A stretch of DNA of 14,483 nt from Sulfuricella sp. (lineage in GTDB: Bacteria; Pseudomonadota; Gammaproteobacteria; Burkholderiales; Sulfuricellaceae). Below the pieces are notes generated by a model that was not told where the DNA came from, did not search any database, and saw only the letters and a program-made list of their open reading frames with translations. Position numbers and translations under genes: made by a program. This document shows, in pieces, positions 1-7,366 of this stretch. The DNA is taken from contig JAIOJM010000322.1 in NCBI GenBank assembly GCA_019911785.1, positions 1 to 14,483 on the forward strand, given 5' to 3'. Position 1 is the first letter of the stretch. Each line of letters starts with the position of its first letter.

Positions 1-834
1 GAGAATGCCCAGCGCAAGGTGGAGGCGCGCAACTTCGACATCCGCAAGCAGCTGCTGGAGTACGACGACGTTGCCAACGACCAGCGCAAGGTGATCTACG
101 CCCAGCGCAACGAGTTGCTGGAGGCCGACGATATTTCCGAAACCGTCCAGGCGATGCGCGAGGACGTGGTCAACGACCACATCAGCCAGTACATCATGCC
201 GGAAAGCATGGAAGAACAGTGGGACGTGGCGGGGCTGGAGAAGTCGCTGCACGCCGAATGGCAGCTGGTTCTGCCGCTACGCGAGTGGCTGGATAAGGAG
301 TCCAGCCTGGACGAACACGGCCTGCGCAAACGCATCATCGATGCGGCCAACGCCCAGTACCAGCACAAGCTGGAATCGGTCGGCGCCGAAACCATGCACC
401 ACTTCGAGCGCGCAGTCATGCTGCAAAGCCTGGACACCCACTGGCGCGAGCATCTGGCGGCGCTGGACCATCTTCGCCAGGGCATCCATCTGCGCGGTTA
501 CGCCCAGAAAAATCCGAAGCAGGAATACAAGCGCGAAGCGTTCGAGCTGTTCTCCGACATGCTCGACCGCATCAAGCGCGAGGTCACCCAGATCGTGCTG
601 ACCGTGCAGATCCGCAGCGAAGAGGACGTGGAAGCGGTGGAAGCCCAGCCGCAACCGTCCAATGTCCAATATCACCACGCCGATTACGACGAGGCGCTGG
701 GCGGGGCTGACGAGGGTGCAGAGGGTGAGGAGCATCACCCCTTCGTCCGCGCCGGCGACAAGGTCGGCCGCAACGATCCCTGTCCGTGCGGTTCGGGCAG
801 GAAGTACAAGCAGTGCCATGGCAAGCTCAGCTGA
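1..834 (+). CDS. secA: Preprotein translocase ATPase SecA, C-terminal part (5' end outside window)
   Basis: SecA is the cytoplasmic ATPase that pushes unfolded preproteins through the SecYEG channel. The reading frame is open from base 1, so only the last 277 residues are present, about the final third of a roughly 900-residue protein. Visible are the helical-scaffold/wing region ([19 protein letters not shown] at its start, [19 protein letters not shown] in the middle) and the acidic linker. The zinc-binding tail follows, with C261, C263, C272 and H273 of the piece in a CxC-x8-CH pattern, which in the family binds SecB and phospholipids. A complete tail means the gene is intact at this end. 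A GTG at base 19 is internal, not a start. A strong terminator follows 20 bases after the stop. Identification is secure. Confidence 0.97.
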   Translation, partial: ENAQRKVEARNFDIRKQLLEYDDVANDQRKVIYAQRNELLEADDISETVQAMREDVVNDHISQYIMPESMEEQWDVAGLEKSLHAEWQLVLPLREWLDKESSLDEHGLRKRIIDAANAQYQHKLESVGAETMHHFERAVMLQSLDTHWREHLAALDHLRQGIHLRGYAQKNPKQEYKREAFELFSDMLDRIKREVTQIVLTVQIRSEEDVEAVEAQPQPSNVQYHHADYDEALGGADEGAEGEEHHPFVRAGDKVGRNDPCPCGSGRKYKQCHGKLS

Positions 835-854
835 TTGCTGAGATTTGGCAGGAA

Positions 855-890
855 CAGAAAGGCCGGCAACTAGCCGGCCTTTCTGTTTCT
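855..890 (+). terminator. Rho-independent terminator after secA
   Basis: A perfect 13-bp stem (CAGAAAGGCCGGC at 855-867, its complement at 873-885) closes a 5-base loop (868-872) and runs into a T-rich stretch, TTTCT at 886-890. It begins 20 bases after the secA stop and ends before the argJ promoter, so it should separate the two transcripts. Confidence 0.88.
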
Positions 891-905
891 TCTGCGGACG
901 CCGGC

Positions 906-914
906 TGTTAAAAT
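906..914 (+). promoter_or_regulatory. Extended -10 promoter candidate for argJ
   Basis: TGT directly followed by TAAAAT (909-914) matches the TGn-TATAAT extended -10 pattern with one mismatch. No good -35 box lies 16 to 18 bases upstream; that region is occupied by the tail of the secA terminator, so the extended -10 would have to carry the promoter. Transcription would start near 921, giving a leader of about 26 bases before the argJ ATG. This is inferred from motif and position only. Confidence 0.45.
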
Positions 915-946
915 GTCGCAATCGCAATGACCTTTCTGGAAGCGCC

Positions 947-2176
947 ATGCCCGTCAATCTCACTCCGCCCAACCCCGATCAACTGCTGCCCGTCAAAGGC
1001 ATCGACCTCGGCATCGCCGAAGCCGGTATCAAGAAGGCCAATCGCAAGGATTTGCTGGTGATGCGGCTGGGCGAGCAGGCCCGGGTGGCGGGGGTGTTCA
1101 CGCAGAACCGCTTCTGTGCCGCGCCGGTGGTTCTGTGCAAGAGCCACTTGGCGGCTGGCAAGGGCATCCGCGCGCTGGTGGTGAACACCGGCAATGCCAA
1201 CGCCGGCACCGGCGAAGAGGGGTTGAATCGCGCCCGGCGGACATGCGTCGAGGTGGCGAAGCTGCTGGGTTGCGCGGAGGAACAGGTGCTGCCTTTTTCC
1301 ACCGGCGTGATCCTGGAGCCGCTGCCGGTAGAGAAGATTGTTGCCGGCCTGCCGGCGGCAGTGGCTGACCTCAAGGAAAGCAACTGGTTCAACGCTGCGC
1401 AGGCGATCATGACCACCGACATCGTGTCCAAGGCGGTGTCGAAGCAGATCAGGCTGGGCGACGCGACGGTCACCGTCACCGGCATCGCCAAGGGTTCCGG
1501 CATGATCCATCCCAACATGGCGACCATGCTCGGCTATGTCGCCACCGACGCGGCGCTCAGCCAGCCCCTGCTGGAGGCGCTGGTGCGCCATGCCGCCGAC
1601 CGTTCCTTCAACTGCATCACGGTGGACGGCGATACTTCCACCAATGATTCCTTCATGCTGATCGCGACCGGCGAGTCCGGCGTGCCGGAAATCACCGATG
1701 CGGCAAGTACTCACTACGCCGCACTGCGCGATGCGGTCACCGAGGTGTCGCAAACGCTGGCCCAGGCCATCGTCCGGGACGGCGAGGGCGCGACCAAGTT
1801 CATCACCATCGCCGTCGAGGGGGGCGCCACGGAGGCGGAATGCCGCCAGGTGGCGTATGCCATCGCACACTCGCCCCTGGTCAAGACCGCCTTTTTCGCC
1901 TCTGATCCCAATCTGGGGCGGATACTTGCCGCCATCGGCTATGCCGGCATTGCCGATCTGGAAGTGGACAGGCTCAAGCTCTATCTGGGCGATGTGCTGG
2001 TAGCGGAACATGGCGGCCGCGCGGCGAGCTATCAGGAGCAGGACGGCCAGCGGGTGATGAAGGAGCCCGAGATCACCGTGCGGGTTCAGCTCGGTCGGGG
2101 TTCGGCCGCGGCCACCGTATGGACCTGCGACTTCTCTTATGATTACGTCAAGATCAATGCAGAGTACCGAAGCTGA
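947..2176 (+). CDS. argJ: Bifunctional ornithine acetyltransferase / N-acetylglutamate synthase
   Basis: ArgJ moves the acetyl group from N2-acetylornithine to glutamate, recycling it in arginine biosynthesis; many members also use acetyl-CoA for the first step. The protein of 409 residues has the family length. The autocleavage site is visible: in [15 protein letters not shown] the Ala192-Thr193 bond is where the precursor splits into alpha and beta chains, and Thr193 becomes the catalytic nucleophile. Further conserved stretches are [25 protein letters not shown] and [14 protein letters not shown]. The frame is open upstream to 845, but the ATG at 947 gives the usual N-terminus (MPVNLTPP) and has GGAAG four bases before it, a tight spacing. 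It overlaps the next gene by one base (TGATG), suggesting coupled translation. Whether it is mono- or bifunctional cannot be told from sequence. Confidence 0.95.
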   Translation: MPVNLTPPNPDQLLPVKGIDLGIAEAGIKKANRKDLLVMRLGEQARVAGVFTQNRFCAAPVVLCKSHLAAGKGIRALVVNTGNANAGTGEEGLNRARRTCVEVAKLLGCAEEQVLPFSTGVILEPLPVEKIVAGLPAAVADLKESNWFNAAQAIMTTDIVSKAVSKQIRLGDATVTVTGIAKGSGMIHPNMATMLGYVATDAALSQPLLEALVRHAADRSFNCITVDGDTSTNDSFMLIATGESGVPEITDAASTHYAALRDAVTEVSQTLAQAIVRDGEGATKFITIAVEGGATEAECRQVAYAIAHSPLVKTAFFASDPNLGRILAAIGYAGIADLEVDRLKLYLGDVLVAEHGGRAASYQEQDGQRVMKEPEITVRVQLGRGSAAATVWTCDFSYDYVKINAEYRS

Positions 2177-3108
2177 TGGCGAGCATTCTGGAAGTCGCCG
2201 CCGCCGTCGTGCAGCGGCCCGATGGCGAGTTTCTATTGGCGGAGCGTCCGGCGGGCAAGCCTTATGCCGGATGGTGGGAGTTTCCCGGCGGCAAGATCGA
2301 AGCGGGCGAGTCGCCCTACCATGCTCTGGTGCGTGAACTGCACGAGGAGCTGGGGATCGAGGTGGATGTGGCGCATCCCTGGCTGACCCGCGTTTATTCC
2401 TACCCCCATGCCACGGTGCGGCTGCATTTCTTTCGCGTGGTGAGCTGGCACGGCGAGCCTCATGGCAAGGAAAACCAGCGCCTTTCCTGGCAACATCCCG
2501 ATGCGGTGGCCGTGACGCCGCTATTGCCGGCCAATGGACCGGTTCTGCGCTCGCTTGTGTTGCCCCCGGTGTGTGCGATTACTCATGCCGCCGAGCTTGG
2601 CGTGGAGGTGTTTCTGGAGCGGCTTCAGGCTGCGCTGCAGCAGGGGGTGAAACTGATCCAGGTGCGAGAGAAGGCCATGGACGCGGCAACATTGCGCGCT
2701 TTCGCCGCCGAGGTGGTGCGGCGGGCGCATGCTCACGGCGCGCGCGTGGTGATCAACGGCGATGCGGCCCTGGCCCGGGAGGTCGGGGCGGATGGGGTGC
2801 AACTGAATTCGGCACAGCTGATGGCGCTGACGGCCCGGCCGGAGGTGGAGTTGGTGAGCGCTTCCTGCCATGACAGACGCGAACTGGAACGGGCTGCCGA
2901 ACTGGAGCTGGATTTTGCGTTGCTGTCGCCGGTGCTGCCGACCCTGAGCCATCCCGGAGCGCCGGCTCTGGGCTGGGAGGGTTTTGCGCGCCTGGTAAAG
3001 GATTTGCCGATGCCGGTCTATGCGCTGGGCGGGGTCTCTCGCGCCGACCTGGACCAAGCGTGGCAGCATGGCGCTCATGGAATCGCCATGTTGCGCGGGG
3101 CATGGTAG
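2176..3108 (+). CDS. Two-domain protein: Nudix (MutT-type) hydrolase fused to ThiE/TenI-like domain
   Basis: The N-terminal half (about residues 1-128) is a MutT-like Nudix hydrolase. The Nudix box is complete: G39, E45, R53-E54-L55, E57-E58 and G60, which bind the metal used to cleave nucleoside diphosphate bonds; the GWWEFPGGK lead-in is typical of MutT enzymes that remove 8-oxo-dGTP. The C-terminal half (about 131-310) follows the thiamine phosphate synthase TIM-barrel pattern (IQVREK 161-166, VINGD 192-196, ADGVQL 205-210, SCHD 230-233, LSPVLPT 250-256, YALGGV 282-287). Several ThiE ligands are changed: IND becomes ING, the Lys of the TxTK motif is His259, and GVHLGQ becomes GVQLNS. This fusion is known in beta- and gammaproteobacteria and the role of its second half is unproven. 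Sanitising the nucleotide pool is the best guess. The ATG overlaps the argJ stop. Confidence 0.85.
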   Translation: MASILEVAAAVVQRPDGEFLLAERPAGKPYAGWWEFPGGKIEAGESPYHALVRELHEELGIEVDVAHPWLTRVYSYPHATVRLHFFRVVSWHGEPHGKENQRLSWQHPDAVAVTPLLPANGPVLRSLVLPPVCAITHAAELGVEVFLERLQAALQQGVKLIQVREKAMDAATLRAFAAEVVRRAHAHGARVVINGDAALAREVGADGVQLNSAQLMALTARPEVELVSASCHDRRELERAAELELDFALLSPVLPTLSHPGAPALGWEGFARLVKDLPMPVYALGGVSRADLDQAWQHGAHGIAMLRGAW

Positions 3109-3122
3109 ACAATGGAATGAAC

Positions 3123-3548
3123 ATGAAAAAAATCTGGCCTTTCCTGCTATTGCTCCTGCCGGTGCTGCTGGCGCTGGGCTTGCCCCGCCTTATTGGCGGC
3201 GATGCCGGCGGGCCGATATTGACGGCGCACTGCCCGGACCTGGTTCAAGGTTGCCAGGTGCCGTTCGGGGAGAGGCGGGTGGAAGTCAGGTTTCTGTCCG
3301 CCCCAACGCCCCTCAAGCGGTTCGATCTGGTGGTGAAGGCGCCGGATGCCGGACAGGTCGCCGCCGATTTCGCCATGCAGGGCATGGATATGGGGCCAAA
3401 TCGTTACGTATTGCAGCGTACAGCAGATGGGGCATGGCATGGAAAGATCGTATTGCCGGTATGTGTCAGCGGCACCAGCAATTGGACCATGACGCTGGAG
3501 CTGGATGGCGTGAAGCGGCAAATCCCCTTTGTCGCGGTCAAGCAGTAG
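3123..3548 (+). CDS. Small exported or membrane-anchored protein with YtkA/FixH-like pattern
   Basis: I do not recognise a named family with certainty. The 141-residue product begins MKK followed by a long hydrophobic run (residues 4-20), a signal peptide or N-terminal anchor, so the rest should lie in the periplasm. The mature part has HC at 36-37, C44, a Met-rich MQGMDMGPN at 85-93, an aromatic-Gly stretch (DGAWHGKIVLPVCV, 102-115) and NWTMTLELDG (120-129). This order of a Met motif, then Gly-Lys-Ile-Val-Leu, then Trp-x-Met-x-Leu resembles the YtkA/FixH beta-sandwich fold, whose members act in copper or cytochrome oxidase maturation; that link is inference. The ATG at 3123 has GGA six bases upstream; in-frame ATGs at 3102 and 3117 are alternatives. 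It starts 14 bases after the preceding stop and probably shares the argJ transcript. It converges with yacG with 3 bases between stops. Confidence 0.7.
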   Translation: MKKIWPFLLLLLPVLLALGLPRLIGGDAGGPILTAHCPDLVQGCQVPFGERRVEVRFLSAPTPLKRFDLVVKAPDAGQVAADFAMQGMDMGPNRYVLQRTADGAWHGKIVLPVCVSGTSNWTMTLELDGVKRQIPFVAVKQ

Positions 3549-3551
3549 GGA

Positions 3552-3749
3552 TTAGTTGAGATTCTCGCCCTTTTCCGGCTCTTCCTCGGCCAGCGGGATA
3601 CGATAGCCCTCCTTCGCCCACTCGCCGAGGTCTATCAGCTTGCAGCGCTCCGAGCAGAACGGGCGGAATGGGTTTTTCGGGCTGAAGGGCGCGGGATTGC
3701 CGCAAATCGGGCAGGGGACGGAGGGAGAGGGTTTTTCAGGGGTAGTCAT
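3552..3749 (-). CDS. yacG: DNA gyrase inhibitor / zinc-binding protein YacG
   Basis: YacG is a small zinc protein that in E. coli binds GyrB and inhibits gyrase. This 65-residue protein has the full family pattern: CPICG near residue 13, then [22 protein letters not shown], giving four zinc-binding cysteines and the invariant IDLG(E)WA segment, and an acidic C-terminus. It lies 31 bases downstream of zapD on the same strand, the usual zapD-yacG pairing. No clear Shine-Dalgarno sequence precedes the ATG, so translation may depend on zapD. A 6-bp stem (GCCAGG at 3760-3765, CCTGGC at 3775-3780) sits between the two genes; it is too weak to call a terminator. Confidence 0.93.
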   Translation of the reverse strand: MTTPEKPSPSVPCPICGNPAPFSPKNPFRPFCSERCKLIDLGEWAKEGYRIPLAEEEPEKGENLN

Positions 3750-3780
3750 GTGCGGTAATGCCAGGTATTGATTGCCTGGC

Positions 3781-4536
3781 TTAAAGGTTGCAAAGGGTCA
3801 GATCAAATTCGACATCGGTGTCGCATCCCCGTGGTTTCTGGGTGCCGCCCAGAGCGGTGAAGCGGATGTTGATCGCGTATTTGTTGGCACTGATTTCGGG
3901 GAAGCAGGGCAAGTTGCGTGCGACCGAGATGCGCAGCATCTGCGCCACCCTGCCGCTCAGCATCTGTTGAAATGCGCCTTGCTGTGCGGTGTGGTGGCTG
4001 GATCTGCCACTGTCGCGCAGCATCCGCAGGATGATCCTCAATCCATCCCGGATCGGCAGCATCGGCGCCAGCCATTCCGCCAGATTCTGACGGCGCAGAC
4101 TTTCATCCTGGTTCAGCCAGAAATGATAGGAGGGCAGGTCGAATTCGCATACTCCGCCGGGGATGGAGGTGCGCTGCTTGATGCTCATCAGCCACTCATT
4201 CTCGCGCAGGTGCTGGCCGACCTTGCCGGGCAGGCTGTGCAGACGGCCGGCGACATTGTCGATATCGCGCAGCACTTCATTCAAGGCTTCTTCCGAAATG
4301 GCGGGATTGTTGCGCAGGGCTTCCAGGGTTTGCTTCTGCCGCTCCAGTTCCTGGAGCAGGTCGGATTTTAGATCGGCGCGGCAGGAAACTTCCAGAATTT
4401 CGAACACAACCAACAGTGCGGCGTGGTGGTCCATCTGATGCGACTGGGAGGAAAAGTAATGCGCTTTGGCATAGAGATCCTCCAGTCGCAGGAGAGTGCG
4501 AATCCGCTCATTAAGAGGGTGGTCGTAGGAGATCAC
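3781..4536 (-). CDS. zapD: Cell division protein ZapD (FtsZ-bundling)
   Basis: ZapD (formerly YacF) crosslinks FtsZ filaments at the division ring. The 251-residue length is the family norm, and the N-terminus ([19 protein letters not shown]), the [23 protein letters not shown] segment, and the C-terminal [10 protein letters not shown] and [10 protein letters not shown] stretches are characteristic. The helical half is followed by a beta-rich C-terminal half. The start is a GTG (4534-4536): no in-frame ATG lies near enough to give the conserved N-terminus, and no Shine-Dalgarno sequence is evident before it. It is followed by yacG after 31 bases. It lies 116 bases after coaE and has its own candidate promoter, so it may be transcribed apart from the pil genes. 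Confidence 0.94.
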   Translation of the reverse strand: MISYDHPLNERIRTLLRLEDLYAKAHYFSSQSHQMDHHAALLVVFEILEVSCRADLKSDLLQELERQKQTLEALRNNPAISEEALNEVLRDIDNVAGRLHSLPGKVGQHLRENEWLMSIKQRTSIPGGVCEFDLPSYHFWLNQDESLRRQNLAEWLAPMLPIRDGLRIILRMLRDSGRSSHHTAQQGAFQQMLSGRVAQMLRISVARNLPCFPEISANKYAINIRFTALGGTQKPRGCDTDVEFDLTLCNL

Positions 4537-4573
4537 GGTCGGGTGTGGAGTCGGTGAAATTCAATTCTGCAGA

Positions 4574-4602
4574 ATTATAAGCGATCTGACAATAATTTGT
4601 AT
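4574..4602 (-). promoter_or_regulatory. Candidate sigma-70 promoter for zapD-yacG
   Basis: On the minus strand a perfect TATAAT lies at 4574-4579, about 38 bases before the zapD GTG, in the most AT-rich patch of the window (4562-4640). The -35 position 17 bases upstream reads ATACAA (4597-4602), a poor match, so the promoter may be weak or activator-dependent. The rest of the coaE-zapD gap (4537-4652) shows no other feature and no convincing terminator after coaE. Confidence 0.5.
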
Positions 4603-4652
4603 TAACATAATTACATGAAACTTTAACTGTTTTGATTTTTAGCGAAGTGGCT

Positions 4653-5261
4653 TCAGGCCCGCCGCTGTAATGCCAGTGCCAAGTAACGCTGATGCAGTTC
4701 CTTGACATGCTTTTCGAGATCGGCGTGGTCGCCCCGGTTCGACAGGGTGTCATCGGCTTGTTTGATGCGCTCCGCGCGAGGCGTCTGGTGAGCCATGATG
4801 GTGCGCACATCTGCGGCGGAAAGCTGGCTACGGGACATAGTCCTGGAGATTTGCTGATTTTCATCGCAATCCACCACCAGTACCCTGTCAACCAGATCGC
4901 GGTATGCACCGGTCTCAAAAAACAGCGGGATCACCAGCACCAGATAGGGCCCCTGCGCCTCAGCCATTTCCGAGATGACCTGTTGTTTGATCAGGGGGTG
5001 GAGTAGCGTTTCCAGTTTTTCCTTGGCGGCATGATCGGAAAACACCTGTTTGCGCAACCTGGCACGGTCGAGGTTTCCATCCGGCAACTGGTAGCTGGGC
5101 CCGAACTGCTCGATGATGGCGGCAAGGGCCGGAGCGCCTTTTGCCGTCAGGCGATGCGCGATCTCGTCGGTGTCGATGACGGCGGCGCCCAGGGCGGAAA
5201 AAATTCTGGCGACGCTGCTTTTGCCGCTGCCGATACCGCCGGTGAGGCCGATAACCAGCAT
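4653..5261 (-). CDS. coaE: Dephospho-CoA kinase
   Basis: CoaE phosphorylates the 3'-hydroxyl of dephospho-coenzyme A with ATP, the last step of coenzyme A synthesis. The 202-residue protein opens with MLVIGLTGGIGSGKS, a Walker A loop at residues 8-15, followed by IDTDEIAHRLT (substrate-binding DxD), HPLI near the middle, VLVIPLFFETG, and the lid-region Arg residues with SRSQLSAADVRTIMAHQ. All expected motifs are present. The start lies only 3 bases after the pilD stop, so it should be co-transcribed with pilB-pilC-pilD, an arrangement widespread in proteobacteria. A GGGG immediately before the ATG is too close to be a good ribosome site; coupling to pilD translation is likely. Confidence 0.96.
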   Translation of the reverse strand: MLVIGLTGGIGSGKSSVARIFSALGAAVIDTDEIAHRLTAKGAPALAAIIEQFGPSYQLPDGNLDRARLRKQVFSDHAAKEKLETLLHPLIKQQVISEMAEAQGPYLVLVIPLFFETGAYRDLVDRVLVVDCDENQQISRTMSRSQLSAADVRTIMAHQTPRAERIKQADDTLSNRGDHADLEKHVKELHQRYLALALQRRA

Positions 5262-5264
5262 CCC

Positions 5265-6119
5265 CTAAAGCCCGAGATAAGCCTGGGTGATTTGCTTTCC
5301 CCACAGCAGGGCGATCAGGCCGCCACCCGCGAGGTAGGGGCCGAAGGGGATCGGAATCTGGCGGCCATGGCCGGCAAACAGGATCAGTGAAATGCCGACC
5401 ACCGCGCCGACCAGAGAAGACAGCAGGATGACCAGCGGCAGCATCTGCCAGCCCAGCCATGCGCCGATTGCGGCAAGCAGCTTGAAATCTCCGTAGCCCA
5501 TGCCTTCCTTTTTTGTGGCCAGCTTGAACAGCCAGTAAACGCTCCACAGCGACAGGTAGCCCACCACCGCCCCGACCAGGGCGGAGTCCAGGTCGGTGAA
5601 GAAGCCGTTGAGATTGAGCAACAGGCCGAGCCAGATCAGGGGTTGGGTGATGCTGTCCGGCAGCAGTTGGGTGTCGAAGTCGACGAAGGTCAGTGCGATC
5701 AGTGCCCAGGTGAAGAGCAGGGCGGCCAGGGCGGTCGGCCCGAAGCCGAAACGCCAGGCGATGTAACCGCTGATAATGCCGGTAAGGGCTTCGACGATGG
5801 GGTAACGTGGGCTGATCGGGGTCTTGCAGTGTGCGCAGCGGCCGCGCAAAATCAGCCAGGAAATCACCGGAATGTTTTCCCATGCCGAAATCATGTGGCC
5901 GCAGGAAGGGCAGGCCGAGCGCGGAACCACCAGATTGTAGGGTGCGGCGGGCGGGGCTCCTTCTCCGTCCAGAGTGCTGCATTGCTCGCGCCACTCGCGT
6001 TCCATCATCCTGGGAAGGCGATGGATGACGACATTCAGGAAGCTGCCGACCATCAGGCCGAGGAACGCGGCCACGCTAACGTACAGCGCCTGGGAGGATT
6101 GCAGGGGTTCGAAGATCAT
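5265..6119 (-). CDS. pilD: Type IV prepilin peptidase / N-methyltransferase
   Basis: PilD is an inner-membrane aspartyl protease that removes the leader from type IV prepilins and related pseudopilins and methylates the new N-terminal residue. The 284-residue protein has the N-terminal domain with the zinc tetracysteine motif (C70, C73, C95, C98) found in the bifunctional enzymes. The catalytic aspartates follow: D147/D149 in DFDTQLLPD and D211 in the GMGYGDFKLL motif. Around them lie about seven to eight hydrophobic membrane segments. It follows pilC by 13 bases, with AGGA six bases before the ATG, and precedes coaE by 3. No major pilin gene lies in the window, so the substrates are encoded elsewhere. 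Confidence 0.96.
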   Translation of the reverse strand: MIFEPLQSSQALYVSVAAFLGLMVGSFLNVVIHRLPRMMEREWREQCSTLDGEGAPPAAPYNLVVPRSACPSCGHMISAWENIPVISWLILRGRCAHCKTPISPRYPIVEALTGIISGYIAWRFGFGPTALAALLFTWALIALTFVDFDTQLLPDSITQPLIWLGLLLNLNGFFTDLDSALVGAVVGYLSLWSVYWLFKLATKKEGMGYGDFKLLAAIGAWLGWQMLPLVILLSSLVGAVVGISLILFAGHGRQIPIPFGPYLAGGGLIALLWGKQITQAYLGL

Positions 6120-6132
6120 TTGAGTCCTGTTT

Positions 6133-7356
6133 TTAAACCACCTGGCCCATCTTGAAGATCGGCAGATACATGGCGACGACCAGGCCGCCGATAAGCACGC
6201 CCAGAACCACCATGATTATCGGTTCCATCAGGCTGGAAAGCGCGTCCACGGCATCGTCCACTTCGGCTTCGTAAAAATCGGCCACCTTGGAGAGCATGGA
6301 GTCCAAAGCGCCCGACTCCTCGCCGATGGCGACCATTTGCAGCACCATGTTGGGAAACAGATTGCTGTTCTGCATCGCCACCGTCAGGCTGGTGCCGGTG
6401 CTGACCTCGCTCTGGATTTTTTTCGTGGCATCAAGATACAAGGCGTTGCCGGCGGCGCCGCCGACCGAGTCCAGTGCCTCGACCAGCGGCACGCCGGCGG
6501 CAAACATGGTGGACAGGGTACGGGTCCAGCGCGCGATAGTGGCTTTCTCGATCACCGGGCCAAAAACAGGCAGTTGCAGGGACAGCCGGTCCATGAAGTA
6601 CTGCATTTTCTTCGAGCGTTTCCAGGTGTAGAAAAAGAGCTGGAGTGCGCCATAGATTGAGCCAAAAATCGCCCACCACCAGGCAACGAAAAAGTCGGAT
6701 ATGGCCATCACCACCAGCGTCGGGGTGGGCAAATCGGCGCCGAAGTTGGTGAACAGTTCCTTGAAGGCCGGCACCACGAAGATCATGATGATTGCGGTGA
6801 TGACGAAAGCGACGACCAGAATGGAGATGGGATAGAACAGCGCCGATTTGATCTTGCCTTTGATGGCGAGAATCTTTTCCTTGTAGGTGGCGAGGCGATC
6901 CAGCACCGTGTCGATAATGCCCGCCTGTTCGCCAGCGTTGACCAGGTTGCAGTACAGCGTGTCGAAATACAATGGGTATTTGCGGAATGCCTGGCTCATG
7001 CTGCTACCGGTTTCGATATCGGCCTTGATGTTGCCAAGCAGCTTCGATACGGCCGGGTTGCTGTGCCCTTTGCCGACAATGTCGAAGGCCTGGAGCAGCG
7101 GCACGCCCGCCTTCATCATGACTGCCAGCTGCCGTGTGAACAGGGAGATGTCTTTTTCAGTGACTTTCTTGCCGCGGCCGAAGCGGCCTTGTTTTTTAAC
7201 CTTGAGAACGGTGATGCCCTGGCGTCGCAGCATGGCACGCACTACCGCCTCACCCGGTGCGCTCATCTCGCCCTTTACGGCTTTGCCTTTTTTATCCGTT
7301 CCCTCCCAAGCGAAGAGGAGGTCTTTCACCGCTTCCTTTTTTTTTGCGACGGCCAT
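6133..7356 (-). CDS. pilC: Type IV pilus inner-membrane platform protein PilC
   Basis: PilC is the polytopic inner-membrane protein on which the PilB and PilT motors act during pilus growth and retraction. The 407-residue length is typical. After a basic N-terminus (AVAKKKEAVKD) and the FAWEGTDKKGKAVKGEM segment, two T2SSF/GspF repeats are seen, roughly residues 70-196 and 275-398. The first contains TRQLAVMMKAGVPLLQAF and ends in the VVAFVITAIIMIFVVPAF membrane helix; the second contains TRTLSTMFAAGVPLVEAL and ends in the IIMVVLGVLIGGLVVAMYLPIF helix. It starts 10 bases after pilB with AAGGGG as ribosome site, and is followed by pilD. Nothing unusual in it. Confidence 0.96.
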   Translation of the reverse strand: MAVAKKKEAVKDLLFAWEGTDKKGKAVKGEMSAPGEAVVRAMLRRQGITVLKVKKQGRFGRGKKVTEKDISLFTRQLAVMMKAGVPLLQAFDIVGKGHSNPAVSKLLGNIKADIETGSSMSQAFRKYPLYFDTLYCNLVNAGEQAGIIDTVLDRLATYKEKILAIKGKIKSALFYPISILVVAFVITAIIMIFVVPAFKELFTNFGADLPTPTLVVMAISDFFVAWWWAIFGSIYGALQLFFYTWKRSKKMQYFMDRLSLQLPVFGPVIEKATIARWTRTLSTMFAAGVPLVEALDSVGGAAGNALYLDATKKIQSEVSTGTSLTVAMQNSNLFPNMVLQMVAIGEESGALDSMLSKVADFYEAEVDDAVDALSSLMEPIIMVVLGVLIGGLVVAMYLPIFKMGQVV

Positions 7357-7366
7357 GCTTACCCCT

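Noticed and set aside
908..2011. 367-codon open frame antisense to argJ
   Set aside because: It overlaps argJ completely and has a composition typical of a shadow frame.
3020..3559. 179-codon frame overlapping the end of the Nudix/ThiE gene and the exported-protein gene
   Set aside because: It is out of frame with both supported genes, has no signal or domain, and ends in the coding strand of neither.
3760..3780. Short hairpin between zapD and yacG considered as a terminator
   Set aside because: It has only six base pairs, a nine-base loop and no T-run; terminating here would also separate a conserved gene pair.
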